A stretch of DNA of 64,000 nucleotides from Pseudaestuariivita rosea (GTDB lineage: Bacteria; Pseudomonadota; Alphaproteobacteria; Rhodobacterales; Rhodobacteraceae), in NCBI RefSeq assembly GCF_017592335.1, contig NZ_JACNMP010000001.1:1-64000 (forward strand), given 5' to 3'. Of the stretch, positions 1 through 7,813 are shown piece after piece. Both the position numbers and the translations under genes were made by a program. The first letter of the stretch is position 1. Each line of letters starts with the position of its first letter. The notes beneath the pieces were generated by a model. That model was not told the DNA's origin, did not search any database, and saw only the letters and a list, made by a program, of their open reading frames with translations.

Positions 1-134
1 TCTCCCGAAGGTCCATCGAAAGTGCCTTACCCACTGCTCGCCCTCCATCTTGTGGTCGGCGACAGTGAATCAGCAAAATAAGCCTATGTGAATCCCCCTT
101 GATTCAGGTCGATTTCATCACGCTCTAGATCTTT

Positions 135-2306
135 TTACCGCCGCTTCCTCCTCTTCACACCACCCCTCTGCCCCGGTTTTCCAGCCGTACTGCGACCGGC
201 GGCTTTTTGGGCGCCCTCGACGGCTGCATCAACCGCACTTTGGCGGGCGAGGGGGTCGTCGCTGACGACCAGGTCGACGGTTTCCAGCCGTTTGACTTCG
301 TCGCGCAGGCGGGCGGCTTCTTCGAATTCAAGGTTTTCGGCGGCTTTGCGCATCTGGTCGCGCAGGCCGTCCAGGTGCGCCTCAAGGTTGGCGCCGTGCA
401 TGGGTTTGTCGATCTGGGCCGTCACGCGGTTCATGTCCACGTCGCCTTTGTAAAGACCCGCCAGAATGTCATCGACATTTTTCTTCACGGTTTCGGGCGT
501 GATCCCGTGTTCTTGGTTATAGGCGATCTGTTTGGCGCGGCGGCGGTTGGTTTCCTTCAGCGCGCGCTCCATACTGCCGGTGACGCGGTCGGCGTACATG
601 ATCACGCGGCCGTCAACGTTGCGGGCGGCGCGGCCGATGGTCTGAACCAGCGATGTTTCAGACCGCAGGAAGCCCTCTTTATCCGCGTCCAGAATGGCCA
701 CCAGACCGCATTCGGGAATATCCAGGCCTTCGCGCAACAGGTTGATCCCCACCAGCACGTCAAAGGCCCCCAAGCGCAGGTCGCGCAGAATTTCGATGCG
801 TTCGATTGTATCGATATCACTGTGCATATAGCGCACCTTGATGCCCTGTTCGTGCATGTATTCGGTCAGATCTTCGGCCATCCGTTTGGTCAGGGTGGTG
901 ACAAGGGTGCGCATGCCGTCGTTCGCGACTTTGCGAACCTCATCCAGCAGATCGTCGACCTGCATCTCGACCGGTCTGATTTCAACCTCGGGGTCCAGCA
1001 GGCCAGTGGGGCGGATGACCTGTTCGGTAAAGACGCCACCGGCCTGTTCCAATTCCCAAGCTGAGGGCGTGGCGCTGACAAACACGGATTGGGGGCGCAT
1101 GGCGTCCCATTCTTCAAACTTCAGGGGGCGGTTGTCCATGCACGACGGCAGGCGGAAGCCGTGTTCGGCCAGCGTGAACTTGCGGCGATAGTCGCCCCGG
1201 TACATACCGCCGATCTGGGGTACGCTGACGTGACTTTCATCGGCAAAAACAATGGCATGGTCGGGGATGAATTCGAACAGAGTGGGGGGCGGTTCGCCCG
1301 GTGCGCGCCCCGTCAGATAGCGGGAATAGTTTTCGATGCCGTTGCAGACGCCGGTGGCTTCCAGCATTTCCAGGTCGAAATTAGTCCGCTGTTCCAGACG
1401 CTGCGCTTCCAGCAATTTGCCCTCGGCCACCAGTTGATCCAGCCTGATCCGCAGCTCTTTCTTGATGCCGATGATGGCCTGGTTCATCGTTGGGCGCGGC
1501 GTGACGTAGTGCGAATTCGCGTAGACCCGGATCTTTTCGAAACTGTCGGTTTTCTGCCCGGTCAGAGGATCGAATTCGGTGATGCTTTCCAGATCCTCGC
1601 CAAAGAACGACAGTTTCCAGGCGCGATCTTCCAAGTGGGCGGGCCAGATTTCCAGACTGTCGCCGCGCACGCGGAAACTGCCGCGTTGAAACGCCTGATC
1701 GTTGCGGCGGTATTGCTGGGCCACCAGATCGGCCATCACCTGACGCTGATCGTATTCCTTGCCGGTCACCAGATCCTGGGTCATCGCCGAATAGGTCTCA
1801 ACCGACCCGATACCATAGATGCAGGACACCGAGGCGACGATAATCACGTCGTCCCGTTCCAACAGCGCCCGCGTGGCCGAGTGGCGCATGCGGTCGATCT
1901 GTTCGTTAATCTGGCTTTCTTTTTCGATGTAGGTGTCGCTGCGGGCCACATAGGCCTCGGGCTGATAATAGTCATAGTAGCTGACAAAATATTCGACAGC
2001 ATTATCGGGGAAGAAACCCTTAAATTCGCCATAAAGTTGCGCGGCGAGTGTTTTGTTGGGGGCCAAAATGATGGCGGGGCGTTGGGTTTCTTCGATGATC
2101 TTGGCCATCGTAAAGGTCTTGCCGGTGCCTGTTGCACCCAAAAGCACCTGATCCCTGTCACCGCTTTTGATACCTGCGCTAAGTTCGGCAATGGCTGTTG
2201 GCTGATCGCCTGCTGGTTCGAATTCCGTATTCATCCGAAAGGCGATACCGCCTTCCAGTTTATCAAGTTTTTTGGCGGCAGGCATCTGAACGAGTGAGGC
2301 AGTCAT
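135..2306 (-). CDS. uvrB: UvrABC excinuclease subunit B
   Basis: This is the helicase-like damage-verification subunit of nucleotide excision repair; it is loaded by UvrA and recruits UvrC. The 723-residue protein has a Walker A motif GATGTGKT at residues 57-64, the beta-hairpin sequence [10 protein letters not shown] at about 111-120 that clamps DNA, a DES helicase motif near 353, and a C-terminal UVR motif at about 645-675 that binds UvrC. It is some 50 residues longer than E. coli UvrB, from a short N-terminal extension and a basic tail ending KRRKRR. The ATG start gives the whole family domain. It is monocistronic here. I saw no clear SOS box (GTTC-N7-GTTC type) upstream. Confidence 0.98.
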   Translation of the reverse strand: MTASLVQMPAAKKLDKLEGGIAFRMNTEFEPAGDQPTAIAELSAGIKSGDRDQVLLGATGTGKTFTMAKIIEETQRPAIILAPNKTLAAQLYGEFKGFFPDNAVEYFVSYYDYYQPEAYVARSDTYIEKESQINEQIDRMRHSATRALLERDDVIIVASVSCIYGIGSVETYSAMTQDLVTGKEYDQRQVMADLVAQQYRRNDQAFQRGSFRVRGDSLEIWPAHLEDRAWKLSFFGEDLESITEFDPLTGQKTDSFEKIRVYANSHYVTPRPTMNQAIIGIKKELRIRLDQLVAEGKLLEAQRLEQRTNFDLEMLEATGVCNGIENYSRYLTGRAPGEPPPTLFEFIPDHAIVFADESHVSVPQIGGMYRGDYRRKFTLAEHGFRLPSCMDNRPLKFEEWDAMRPQSVFVSATPSAWELEQAGGVFTEQVIRPTGLLDPEVEIRPVEMQVDDLLDEVRKVANDGMRTLVTTLTKRMAEDLTEYMHEQGIKVRYMHSDIDTIERIEILRDLRLGAFDVLVGINLLREGLDIPECGLVAILDADKEGFLRSETSLVQTIGRAARNVDGRVIMYADRVTGSMERALKETNRRRAKQIAYNQEHGITPETVKKNVDDILAGLYKGDVDMNRVTAQIDKPMHGANLEAHLDGLRDQMRKAAENLEFEEAARLRDEVKRLETVDLVVSDDPLARQSAVDAAVEGAQKAAGRSTAGKPGQRGGVKRRKRR

Positions 2307-2364
2307 AGCGGCGATTCCTTTGCTATGCCTAGATTTGATCTGTTTTTGTTCTTATTCAAGGGGG

Positions 2365-2386
2365 GATCAATCGTAGATCAATCGTA
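2365..2386. repeat. Perfect 11-bp tandem direct repeat
   Basis: The unit GATCAATCGTA occurs twice with no gap (2365-2375 and 2376-2386), about 60-80 bp upstream of the uvrB start. One-helical-turn spacing is what an operator for a cooperative repressor can look like, but no known motif is recognised. Confidence 0.6.
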
Positions 2387-2562
2387 AAACTTTAGTCGAA
2401 TGATGATTTGTCGCACTTAAGAGGATTGCCAGGATTTAAACTATTTTTCAAATGGTTAACTTATAATGTGGTAATTTAGTCAAAAATTTTAATGACGTCG
2501 CGTAATAAAATTATTGCTCGCATAGCGTGTGCGTCGTACGATTCTAATGCAAGCAGCAAGAT

Positions 2563-2624
2563 GATTGCCGGCTGGGTCATGTTCCACCCCAATCCCTCGC
2601 TCCCGCGTGGTCTGGCCGGCAATC
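2563..2624 (+). repeat. Inverted repeat able to form a 10-bp GC-rich stem
   Basis: GATTGCCGGC at 2563-2572 is exactly complementary to GCCGGCAATC at 2615-2624, and inside them CCAC (2584-2587) can pair with GTGG (2607-2610). The element lies about 65 nt upstream of the GTG start of the complex I accessory gene. It could be a leader structure, a small RNA or a terminator of an unseen transcript. Confidence 0.45.
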
Positions 2625-2689
2625 TCTTTAAGTCTTGCAAAACATCCCCATTTTATAAATATACATCCGTGTGATCGGAGGACCGCTAA

Positions 2690-3001
2690 GTGCGCGCACG
2701 TATTTACCAACCCGCCAGAACGGCAATGTCATCTGGAACCGCCAAAACCAAACACTGGGTTTTGGAGTTTACACCGGCATCCGCGCGCGAGGTTGATCCA
2801 CTGATGGGATGGACGTCATCGGACGATATGCAAAGCCAGGTGCGCCTGACTTTTGATACCAAAGAGACCGCCGTTGCCTATGCGCAGGACAACGGGATCG
2901 ATGCCGTTGTTCAGGACCCCAAAAAGCGCAAGCCAAACATTCGCCAGCGCGGGTATGGTGAAAACTTTGCAACCGACCGTCGCGGGGTCTGGACGCATTA
3001 A
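2690..3001 (+). CDS. NADH dehydrogenase (complex I) accessory subunit, NDUFS4/ETC C1 family
   Basis: This 103-residue protein resembles the ETC complex I subunit conserved region family (NDUFS4, 18-kDa subunit), a supernumerary subunit of respiratory complex I in alphaproteobacteria and mitochondria. Family features visible are the N-terminal [13 protein letters not shown], the central W-TSSDDM segment and the C-terminal [15 protein letters not shown]. The start is GTG, chosen because a strong CGGAGGA ribosome site (2676-2682) lies about 8 nt upstream and the family begins here. The gene is alone, away from the nuo operon, as is usual for this subunit. A hairpin follows at 3017-3037. Confidence 0.9.
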   Translation: MRARIYQPARTAMSSGTAKTKHWVLEFTPASAREVDPLMGWTSSDDMQSQVRLTFDTKETAVAYAQDNGIDAVVQDPKKRKPNIRQRGYGENFATDRRGVWTH

Positions 3002-3016
3002 GGTCAGGTCAGAGAG

Positions 3017-3037
3017 GTCCCGGATCAGGTCCGGGAC
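3017..3037 (+). terminator. Hairpin after the complex I accessory gene
   Basis: GTCCCGGA (3017-3024) pairs perfectly with TCCGGGAC (3030-3037) around a 5-nt loop, 16 nt after the stop codon. There is no T tract, so termination is plausible but not certain. Confidence 0.5.
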
Positions 3038-3459
3038 GGCGCAGTTTCCAAAAATAGTGATAACGCCCTTTGCCCCGCATCACCTTTGGGTGGCAGGGTC
3101 TGAGGTCTGATCTGATAAGAAAGGTGGCGCCACCGTCTTGAGGGTTGGTTTAGCCAGAAAGGGGTCGCAAGCCCCCCACCTTTTGTCTCATGCATGATCT
3201 TTCAGGCGGCTTATCCTTTGGGGCTTTAATCCAAAGGGCAAGTTCTGGAAAACCATTTCTATTCCGACGTCGTGGGATGGGGTTGTAGGCGAGAGATGCT
3301 AACGTCCGGTTGCAGCTGCGCACGGTCGGATTTGAGTATTTTTGCCAAGAAGAAGGGTAAGGGCTGTCCTGGAAACGCTTCGGTGGGGCGTGTCAGGCCC
3401 GAACGGGCGGAGCCCAATGCATAGCCCCTTGTTTTTTGGATGGCTGATCAACTTTATCG

Positions 3460-3484
3460 GGAACAATCGCACACCTGCGGCGTT
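3460..3484 (+). promoter_or_regulatory. EcfG (general stress sigma factor) type promoter
   Basis: GGAAC at 3460-3464, a spacer of exactly 16 nt, and CGTT at 3481-3484 match the alphaproteobacterial EcfG consensus GGAAC-N16/17-CGTT without mismatch. It sits 32 nt before the ATG of the first gene of the membrane-protein operon, leaving room for a short leader with a GGAGA ribosome site (3506-3510). An identical arrangement occurs at 6169-6193. Confidence 0.75.
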
Positions 3485-3516
3485 CTGACCCAGACAACCA
3501 TTATTGGAGATCTGAG

Positions 3517-3999
3517 ATGAAAACCTCTGCCGCCGAGGAAGCAAAACAGCGCGTCGCTGATCTAAGCAAAGAAGCCACGGAAGCGATCCGAGATGAGGCC
3601 GAACACCACGCCCAGCAAGCACAATCCGCCGCAGCTGAAGAAGTTGAAAGCTTTTCCGACGCTGCTGCGGCAGCCGCTGCGGAATTTGATCACAATTCAC
3701 TTCAGGCCAAAGCCGCTGAGCAAGTTGCCAATGGTCTGGAACAGGCCGCATCACAAATCCGATCTGCCGATTTGAATGATATTGTCGACAATGTCAGTGA
3801 CTTTGCCCGCCGCAATCCATTGGTGTTTCTGGGCGGTGCCGCGTTGTTGGGTTTTGCAGCGACCCGTTTCTTGAAAGCGCGCGCGCCCGAGCCTGATTAT
3901 GACCAATCCGACGATCCGTGGATAACGTCACATGATCACAGACCATCCTCGGATCACTTCGACGATGATAACTATTACAGCAGCAGGGCGTCGCACTGA
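3517..3999 (+). CDS. Small membrane-anchored stress protein, YqjD/ElaB-like
   Basis: This 160-residue protein has an Ala/Glu-rich amphipathic N-terminal helical region (residues 1-95), then ARRNPLVFLGGAALLGFAATRFLKA (about 103-127; one membrane helix), and an acidic, Asp/His/Ser-rich tail. The helical stalk followed by an NP-x-GG-x-G membrane anchor is like the YqjD/ElaB/DUF883 group, some of which bind ribosomes and anchor them to the inner membrane in stationary phase. That function is inference here. It starts an operon with the next three genes (1-nt overlap with the second) and has a perfect EcfG box upstream, pointing to stress or stationary-phase expression. Confidence 0.75.
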   Translation: MKTSAAEEAKQRVADLSKEATEAIRDEAEHHAQQAQSAAAEEVESFSDAAAAAAAEFDHNSLQAKAAEQVANGLEQAASQIRSADLNDIVDNVSDFARRNPLVFLGGAALLGFAATRFLKARAPEPDYDQSDDPWITSHDHRPSSDHFDDDNYYSSRASH

Positions 4000-4403
4000 T
4001 GCAGACCGAAAACACAGATCCCAAGGCGATACCGTCACTGTTCGTCAGCGCCCTGAAGCAGTTTTCGAAGCTGATGCAAGATGAAGTCGCATTGGCCAAA
4101 GCTGAAATCAGTCAAAATGTCAGCCGTGCCGGGGTCGGACTGGCAATGATTGGCATTGGTGCAATTCTTGCGTTGGTGGCATTCAACACGCTGGCAGCTG
4201 CGCTGGTCACCTTTATCGCATCACTTGGTCTTGGTGCGGGTACGGCTGCGCTTATCGTTGGCGGTGGTCTGATTATAATTGCGGCCGCCTTCGTACTTGT
4301 CGGGAAATCACGATTATCGGCTGATGCTTTGGCCCCGACACGGGCTGCTGAAAACATCAAGCGCGATGCTGATGCGATTAAAGAGGCTGCCCATGTCGGA
4401 TAA
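3999..4403 (+). CDS. Phage-holin-superfamily / YqjE-like membrane protein
   Basis: The 134-residue protein has a soluble N-terminal helix (LFVSALKQFSKLMQDEVALAKAE) followed by two long hydrophobic segments at about 44-72 and 77-102, the pattern of the Actinobacterial holin-X/YqjE family. Despite the name these are chromosomal envelope proteins found next to YqjD-like genes. The ATG overlaps the TGA of the gene before it by one base (TGATG) and its 3' end overlaps the next gene by 11 nt, so the three are translationally coupled. No phage genes are nearby, so a lysis role is unlikely. Confidence 0.8.
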   Translation: MQTENTDPKAIPSLFVSALKQFSKLMQDEVALAKAEISQNVSRAGVGLAMIGIGAILALVAFNTLAAALVTFIASLGLGAGTAALIVGGGLIIIAAAFVLVGKSRLSADALAPTRAAENIKRDADAIKEAAHVG

Positions 4404-5115
4404 GTCGATCGATCACCTGGAAAAAAAGGTCGAGCGGGACCGCGATGCCCTGGCAACATCGTTGGATCAACTTTCAAGCGCGCTTGAGCCTGAAAATCTG
4501 GTGTCCCATTTATCAGGCACGCTGGAAGGTTACGGTGGCGAACTTGGACGCCAAACCATGAATGCCGCCAAACAGAACCCCGCCGCATTTGCGTTGGTCG
4601 GGACAGGGTTGGCGCTGCTGTTTGTGGGTCAGACCCGCACACATAAAACAGCGCCTGCGCAGAAGCCCGTCACGATGCCCGAAGACGCGATGGTTGGTTT
4701 TGATGACCGTGTCGAAGCGGCAGATCGAAAAATCAAGCAAAGGATGAATGGTCAAATGTCAAATTCTATGAAATCAAGCAGAATGCGTGCGGCCATCGAC
4801 CGCGGTCTGGATCAGTTGCCACCCGCCGCGAAACAGCAGGTTATCAAGGCCCGACAATGCGCAATCAAAGCGCAGGAAGCGGTCGAACGGAAGACCCGAC
4901 AAGCTGCGCGCGCGTCCCGGACAGCGTTTTACGACAATCCCTTGGCCATAGGTGGGGTCGCTTTGGGCGTTGGTGCGCTGATTGCCTCTTTGCTGCCGCG
5001 CACCGAACAGGAAGACAGGCTGCTTGGTGAAAAGCGCGATGCCCTGATGGCCGAGGCCGACGCTGCAATGCGCCGCGAACAGTCCGATACGCCGCTTCAA
5101 CCCACCACGCGTTAA
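4393..5115 (+). CDS. DUF3618 domain membrane protein
   Basis: This 240-residue protein starts with the DUF3618 signature (ERDRDALATSLDQLSSALEPENLV, here split over residues 14-37) and has two predicted membrane helices, NPAAFALVGTGLALLFVG (about 62-79) and NPLAIGGVALGVGALIASLLP (about 182-202), each opened by the same Asn-Pro. The region between is Arg/Lys/Gln-rich and helical. A longer frame begins at 4279, but the ATG at 4393 fits the domain start and gives an 11-nt overlap with the gene before it. DUF3618 proteins regularly accompany YqjE-like proteins; their role is unknown. Confidence 0.8.
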   Translation: MSDKSIDHLEKKVERDRDALATSLDQLSSALEPENLVSHLSGTLEGYGGELGRQTMNAAKQNPAAFALVGTGLALLFVGQTRTHKTAPAQKPVTMPEDAMVGFDDRVEAADRKIKQRMNGQMSNSMKSSRMRAAIDRGLDQLPPAAKQQVIKARQCAIKAQEAVERKTRQAARASRTAFYDNPLAIGGVALGVGALIASLLPRTEQEDRLLGEKRDALMAEADAAMRREQSDTPLQPTTR

Positions 5116-5140
5116 TCCAAAAACAGGCGGTCATGGCATC

Positions 5141-6151
5141 ATGCTGAAAACTTTGCTGACAGAAAACGCAACCCGCGTGATGCTTTTGATACTGACCCTG
5201 CTGGCCTTGCCAGCGGGGCTTTATTTGGCAAAACCAATTCTTGCCCCGATCCTTTTTGCGGTTGTTCTGGGCATGGTCATCTCTCCACTTGCCGATCACG
5301 TCAACAAGTTCGGCACTCCGCGGGTCGTCATATCTGCTTTGCTGCTTGGTGTTGTGTCCAGCATCATTGTTGGATTTTTTCTGGCGCTTGAGCCGTTGAT
5401 CACAGGCATCGTGCAAGAGCTGCCGAACATCAAACGGGAAATAGAAGGCTGGGTCGATGTTGTGTCCGGCATTCTGCAAGGGGTGCAATCCATCAGTGCC
5501 GAAATCGAACAAACCGTCGGCGATCAAGAGGCAGAACTGGGCAGTGGTATTCCGACAGTCATGGACGCTGTCTGGCTGGCGCCCAACTTTGGTGCGCAGA
5601 TATTTATCTTTGCCGGGACACTGTTTTTCTTCACGCTCACACGAAACGATCTTTATGAATATGCCGGTCGTTTCAGTATGACGTTTTTCAAAGCGGAAAA
5701 GGCTGTTGCCAAATACTTCGGTGCGGTGGCGATCGTGAACACGGGCCTGGGTATTGTAACCGCGATTGTGCTGTCTGTCCTAGGTGTGAACGGTGCCGTG
5801 CTTTGGGGTATCGCTGCGGGACTGCTGAATTTCGTCCTGTATCTTGGACCGCTGATTGTCATCGTAGGCTTGTTGATTACGGGGCTGACGCAATTTGGGG
5901 GCGCGATGGCGTTACTGCCGCCCTTGTCATTTTTGGTACTTAACATCATCGAAGCACAATTTGTGACACCGGCCTTCGTCGGCCACAGGCTTAATTTGAA
6001 CCCTTTGATTGTCTTTATGGCCATCGTGTTCGGGCTTTGGATCTGGGGGCCAGTCGGGGCAATCGTCGCGCTGCCCTTGTTGCTGTGGGCCGGTGTCATC
6101 CTGAACCCACGCGAGCATCAGAAATCACAGGCCAAAGTATTGGTCGCATAA
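5141..6151 (+). CDS. AI-2E family transporter (PerM/UPF0118)
   Basis: The 336-residue protein has about eight hydrophobic segments in the PF01594 pattern: two at the N terminus (about 13-30 and 32-50), a pair around 60-85, a soluble helical insertion with acidic residues at about 90-145, and four closely packed C-terminal helices with the typical NPL-VF-A--FG-IWGPVGAIVALPLL signature. Members export diverse substrates; autoinducer-2 export was shown only for some, so the substrate here is unknown. It lies 25 nt after the DUF3618 gene and probably belongs to the same stress-controlled operon. Confidence 0.88.
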   Translation: MLKTLLTENATRVMLLILTLLALPAGLYLAKPILAPILFAVVLGMVISPLADHVNKFGTPRVVISALLLGVVSSIIVGFFLALEPLITGIVQELPNIKREIEGWVDVVSGILQGVQSISAEIEQTVGDQEAELGSGIPTVMDAVWLAPNFGAQIFIFAGTLFFFTLTRNDLYEYAGRFSMTFFKAEKAVAKYFGAVAIVNTGLGIVTAIVLSVLGVNGAVLWGIAAGLLNFVLYLGPLIVIVGLLITGLTQFGGAMALLPPLSFLVLNIIEAQFVTPAFVGHRLNLNPLIVFMAIVFGLWIWGPVGAIVALPLLLWAGVILNPREHQKSQAKVLVA

Positions 6152-6168
6152 GAATGCCATGCACCGCA

Positions 6169-6193
6169 GGAACCATTCACCGACCCAACCGTT
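6169..6193 (+). promoter_or_regulatory. Second EcfG type promoter
   Basis: GGAAC at 6169-6173, exactly 16 nt, then CGTT at 6190-6193: a perfect EcfG consensus, 23 nt upstream of the ATG at 6217, with an AAAGGAG ribosome site (6203-6209) between. It lies in a 65-nt gap, so the following small gene can be expressed separately from the operon before it. Confidence 0.75.
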
Positions 6194-6216
6194 GAGTTTT
6201 TGAAAGGAGACTATCC

Positions 6217-6516
6217 ATGTCAAACACAGCACCCGAGCATATCGTCACTTCAGAAGCCATATCTGACGATGATAACATGTCGGATAAGGTCAAAAAGCGA
6301 TTGTCTGAGGTAGGCGATCAACTGCGCGAAACCGCCAGCAGTCATGCAGGTGCGGCCAAGGATATTGCTAATGCAAACCTGAAAAGCACCTCTGATGCCG
6401 TTGAAAAAGTATCACGCGAAGGTTCAAGATTTGTGAAGGAAAATCCCGGTCTGGCCATTGCTGGCGCCGTTGGTGTAGGCGTTATCATCGGGTTGATGAT
6501 CCGCAACAGATACTGA
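6217..6516 (+). CDS. DUF883/YqjD-like small membrane-anchored protein
   Basis: This 99-residue protein has a charged helical N-terminal part (residues 1-72), the motif VKENPGLAIAGAVGVGVIIG (about 71-90) as its single membrane anchor, and ends in RNRY. The layout is the ElaB/YqjD/DUF883 one and repeats that of the protein at 3517. ATG is preceded by a good AAAGGAG site. It has its own perfect EcfG box and is followed by a hairpin at 6525-6556, so it is probably a single-gene stress transcript as well as the tail of the larger operon. Confidence 0.8.
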   Translation: MSNTAPEHIVTSEAISDDDNMSDKVKKRLSEVGDQLRETASSHAGAAKDIANANLKSTSDAVEKVSREGSRFVKENPGLAIAGAVGVGVIIGLMIRNRY

Positions 6517-6524
6517 ATTAGAAC

Positions 6525-6556
6525 AAGCCCTTGCGATGTTTAAGTCGCGAGGGCTT
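6525..6556. terminator. 12-bp hairpin between convergent genes
   Basis: AAGCCCTTGCGA (6525-6536) pairs with TCGCGAGGGCTT (6545-6556) over 12 bp with one T-G wobble, loop of 8 nt. It lies 9 nt after the DUF883-like stop and 55 nt before the stop of the convergent zinc-ribbon gene, so it may serve either direction. Confidence 0.65.
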
Positions 6557-6611
6557 ACTGTGCGATATTTCGATGTGTCACGATATGTCGTAAGATCAGT
6601 ATTGGATTTGC

Positions 6612-6887
6612 CTAGAAATCGAATAGATCTTCCAGAAAACCACCGCCACGACGTTTCTTTTTGCGCGACTTGCGGCCGTAATCATCGTCGTCATCGTAAT
6701 AATCATCATCATATCCACGCCCGGACTGAGGCGGTGGTGGCGGAGCGGCCGCAGGTACAGACCGTTCGATGATCTTATCCAACTCACCCCGATCCAGCCA
6801 AACCCCGCGACATTGGGGACAATAGTCAATTTCGACCCCGTTGCGGTCGGCCATCACAAGCTGGGTTCCATCAATCGGACATTGCAT
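6612..6887 (-). CDS. TFIIB-type zinc-ribbon protein
   Basis: The 91-residue protein begins MQCPIDGTQL and has the CPxDGTxL--x-D-CPxCRGVWLDRGEL pattern of the zf-TFIIB family (two CxxC-like pairs, Cys3/Asp-Gly side and CPQC at about 23-26), followed by a Pro-rich linker, an Asp/Tyr stretch, a basic KSRKKKRRGGG and FLEDLFDF at the end. The ATG at 6887 was chosen because the zinc ribbon starts there and GAAAGGAG lies 7-8 nt upstream; a longer frame to 6944 has no support. Function is unknown; the family often lies beside stress and envelope genes. Confidence 0.85.
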   Translation of the reverse strand: MQCPIDGTQLVMADRNGVEIDYCPQCRGVWLDRGELDKIIERSVPAAAPPPPPQSGRGYDDDYYDDDDDYGRKSRKKKRRGGGFLEDLFDF

Positions 6888-7015
6888 TCGGCTGCTCCTT
6901 TCAAGCTGTTCAAAAAGATATGGTGCTGAAATCCGGCGTTGCAATGCTGCGGCAAGCGTCGATGGAAAAGCTTTGCTTAAATAAGCATATTCTAAAACAA
7001 CCTGTCATACGCTGA

Positions 7016-7390
7016 CTAGCCCATTAGCTTCTGATAAAGCGCCGACAGCCACAGCAGAACGGGGATAAAGGCCGACATCAGAACGGCAAGCGACCCAAGG
7101 TCTTTGGCGATGCGGGACAGTTCGTGGCGTTCCAGTCCGATGCGGTCGATGGCGGCTTCGATGGCGCTGTTTAGGACCTCGACGATCAAAACCAGCAGGA
7201 CGGACGCGATCAGAAGCGCTGTCATGAACAGATCGGACCCCAGCCAGAACGCCAGCGGAATACCGGCCAGAAAGATAAGACATTCAATGCGAAACGCCTC
7301 TTCGTTACGCCAGATGTCCCGAAACCCCGCCATTGAGTTGCGGAACGCGGCACTTACACGGGCGGCACCTTTCAGCGACTGATTTGCCAA
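7016..7390 (-). CDS. dgkA: Diacylglycerol kinase
   Basis: Small integral-membrane kinase that phosphorylates diacylglycerol to phosphatidic acid at the inner membrane and recycles the lipid by-product of envelope glycan modification. The 124-residue length, the motif RNEEAFRIE (about 28-36) and the catalytic signature EVLNSAIEAAIDR (about 70-82) followed by AKDLGSLAVL are all typical. Three membrane helices are visible. It lies 24 nt downstream of the HIT gene, same strand, probably cotranscribed. Confidence 0.95.
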   Translation of the reverse strand: MANQSLKGAARVSAAFRNSMAGFRDIWRNEEAFRIECLIFLAGIPLAFWLGSDLFMTALLIASVLLVLIVEVLNSAIEAAIDRIGLERHELSRIAKDLGSLAVLMSAFIPVLLWLSALYQKLMG

Positions 7391-7414
7391 AGCGCGAACT
7401 CCTGCCAGATGGCC

Positions 7415-7801
7415 CTAAGACGCGGCCGGGTTCAGCATACGGCCCAGTCCACGGCCCGCAACGATGTGAACGTGCAGATGCGGGACCTCTTGCACGCCGT
7501 CCTGACCCGCATTCGACAAAAGCCGGTAGCCATTGCCACCATCACCGGGCGGAATGCCAAGCATCTTGCAAACCTCGCCGATGGCGCGGATGTAGTCGAC
7601 GATCTCGGCATCAGACGCAGTGTTTGCGAAGTGATCAAAGCAGACGTATTTGCCTTTGGGGATGACCAGAACATGGTGCGGCGCCTGGGGTGTTATGTCT
7701 TTGAACGCCAATGAATGATCCGTTTCATACACCGTGTCATTGGGTATTTCGTCCCGCAGAATTTTGGCAAAGATATTCTGATCATCGTAGCTGTATGCCA
7801 T
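7415..7801 (-). CDS. HIT family nucleotide-binding protein (HinT-like)
   Basis: The 128-residue protein carries the histidine-triad active site HLHVHIVAGR near the C terminus and the N-terminal IFAKILRDEIPNDTVYET signature (quoted in part) of HinT-type purine nucleoside phosphoramidases. These hydrolyse AMP-lysine and related phosphoramidates in the cytoplasm. The ATG is at a clear family start. It sits 12 nt after the GT14-like glycosyltransferase gene and before dgkA on the same strand; a functional link is not evident. Confidence 0.93.
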   Translation of the reverse strand: MAYSYDDQNIFAKILRDEIPNDTVYETDHSLAFKDITPQAPHHVLVIPKGKYVCFDHFANTASDAEIVDYIRAIGEVCKMLGIPPGDGGNGYRLLSNAGQDGVQEVPHLHVHIVAGRGLGRMLNPAAS

Positions 7802-7813
7802 TGCTGTCCCCTG

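Larger units (their letters stand above)
2307..2689. other. Intergenic region with tandem repeat and hairpin, no gene seen
   Basis: This 383-nt stretch separates divergent uvrB and the complex I accessory gene. It is AT-rich around 2390-2520 and so probably carries promoters for both. It holds a perfect 11-bp tandem direct repeat (2365-2386) and a long inverted repeat (2563-2624), listed separately. Short open frames here have no recognisable protein. Confidence 0.7.
3002..3516. other. Intergenic region of 515 nt, no gene seen
   Basis: No convincing coding frame is present. It contains a perfect 8-bp hairpin just after the complex I gene (3017-3037), a 12-bp palindrome GGTGGCGCCACC (3123-3134), a 7-bp hairpin (3215-3237), and the EcfG-type promoter of the next operon (3460-3484). 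Confidence 0.65.

Noticed and set aside
1-81. Open plus-strand frame that ends with TAA at 79-81
   Set aside because: It could be the last 26 codons of a gene beginning before the window, but the visible residues match no family and the minus strand is also partly open, so I cannot support it.
89-106. 6-bp hairpin downstream of uvrB
   Set aside because: Too short, without a T tract, to call a terminator.
207-2297. Long plus-strand frames opposite uvrB
   Set aside because: They are antisense shadows of a highly conserved gene with high GC third positions.
2341-2390. Possible SOS (LexA) box upstream of uvrB
   Set aside because: A GTTC occurs at 2348-2351 but no second GTTC or GAAC at a 7-nt distance is present.
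2492-2674. Small plus-strand frame overlapping the inverted repeat
   Set aside because: No ribosome site, no hydrophobic or domain pattern, and the region reads as a structured non-coding stretch.
3299-3754. Long minus-strand frame opposite the first stress gene
   Set aside because: It is opposite a well-supported gene with a promoter and ribosome site, and its protein has no recognisable domain.
3999-4403. Holin-like gene as evidence of a prophage
   Set aside because: No capsid, tail, integrase or lysin genes are nearby; the family is chromosomal in this context.
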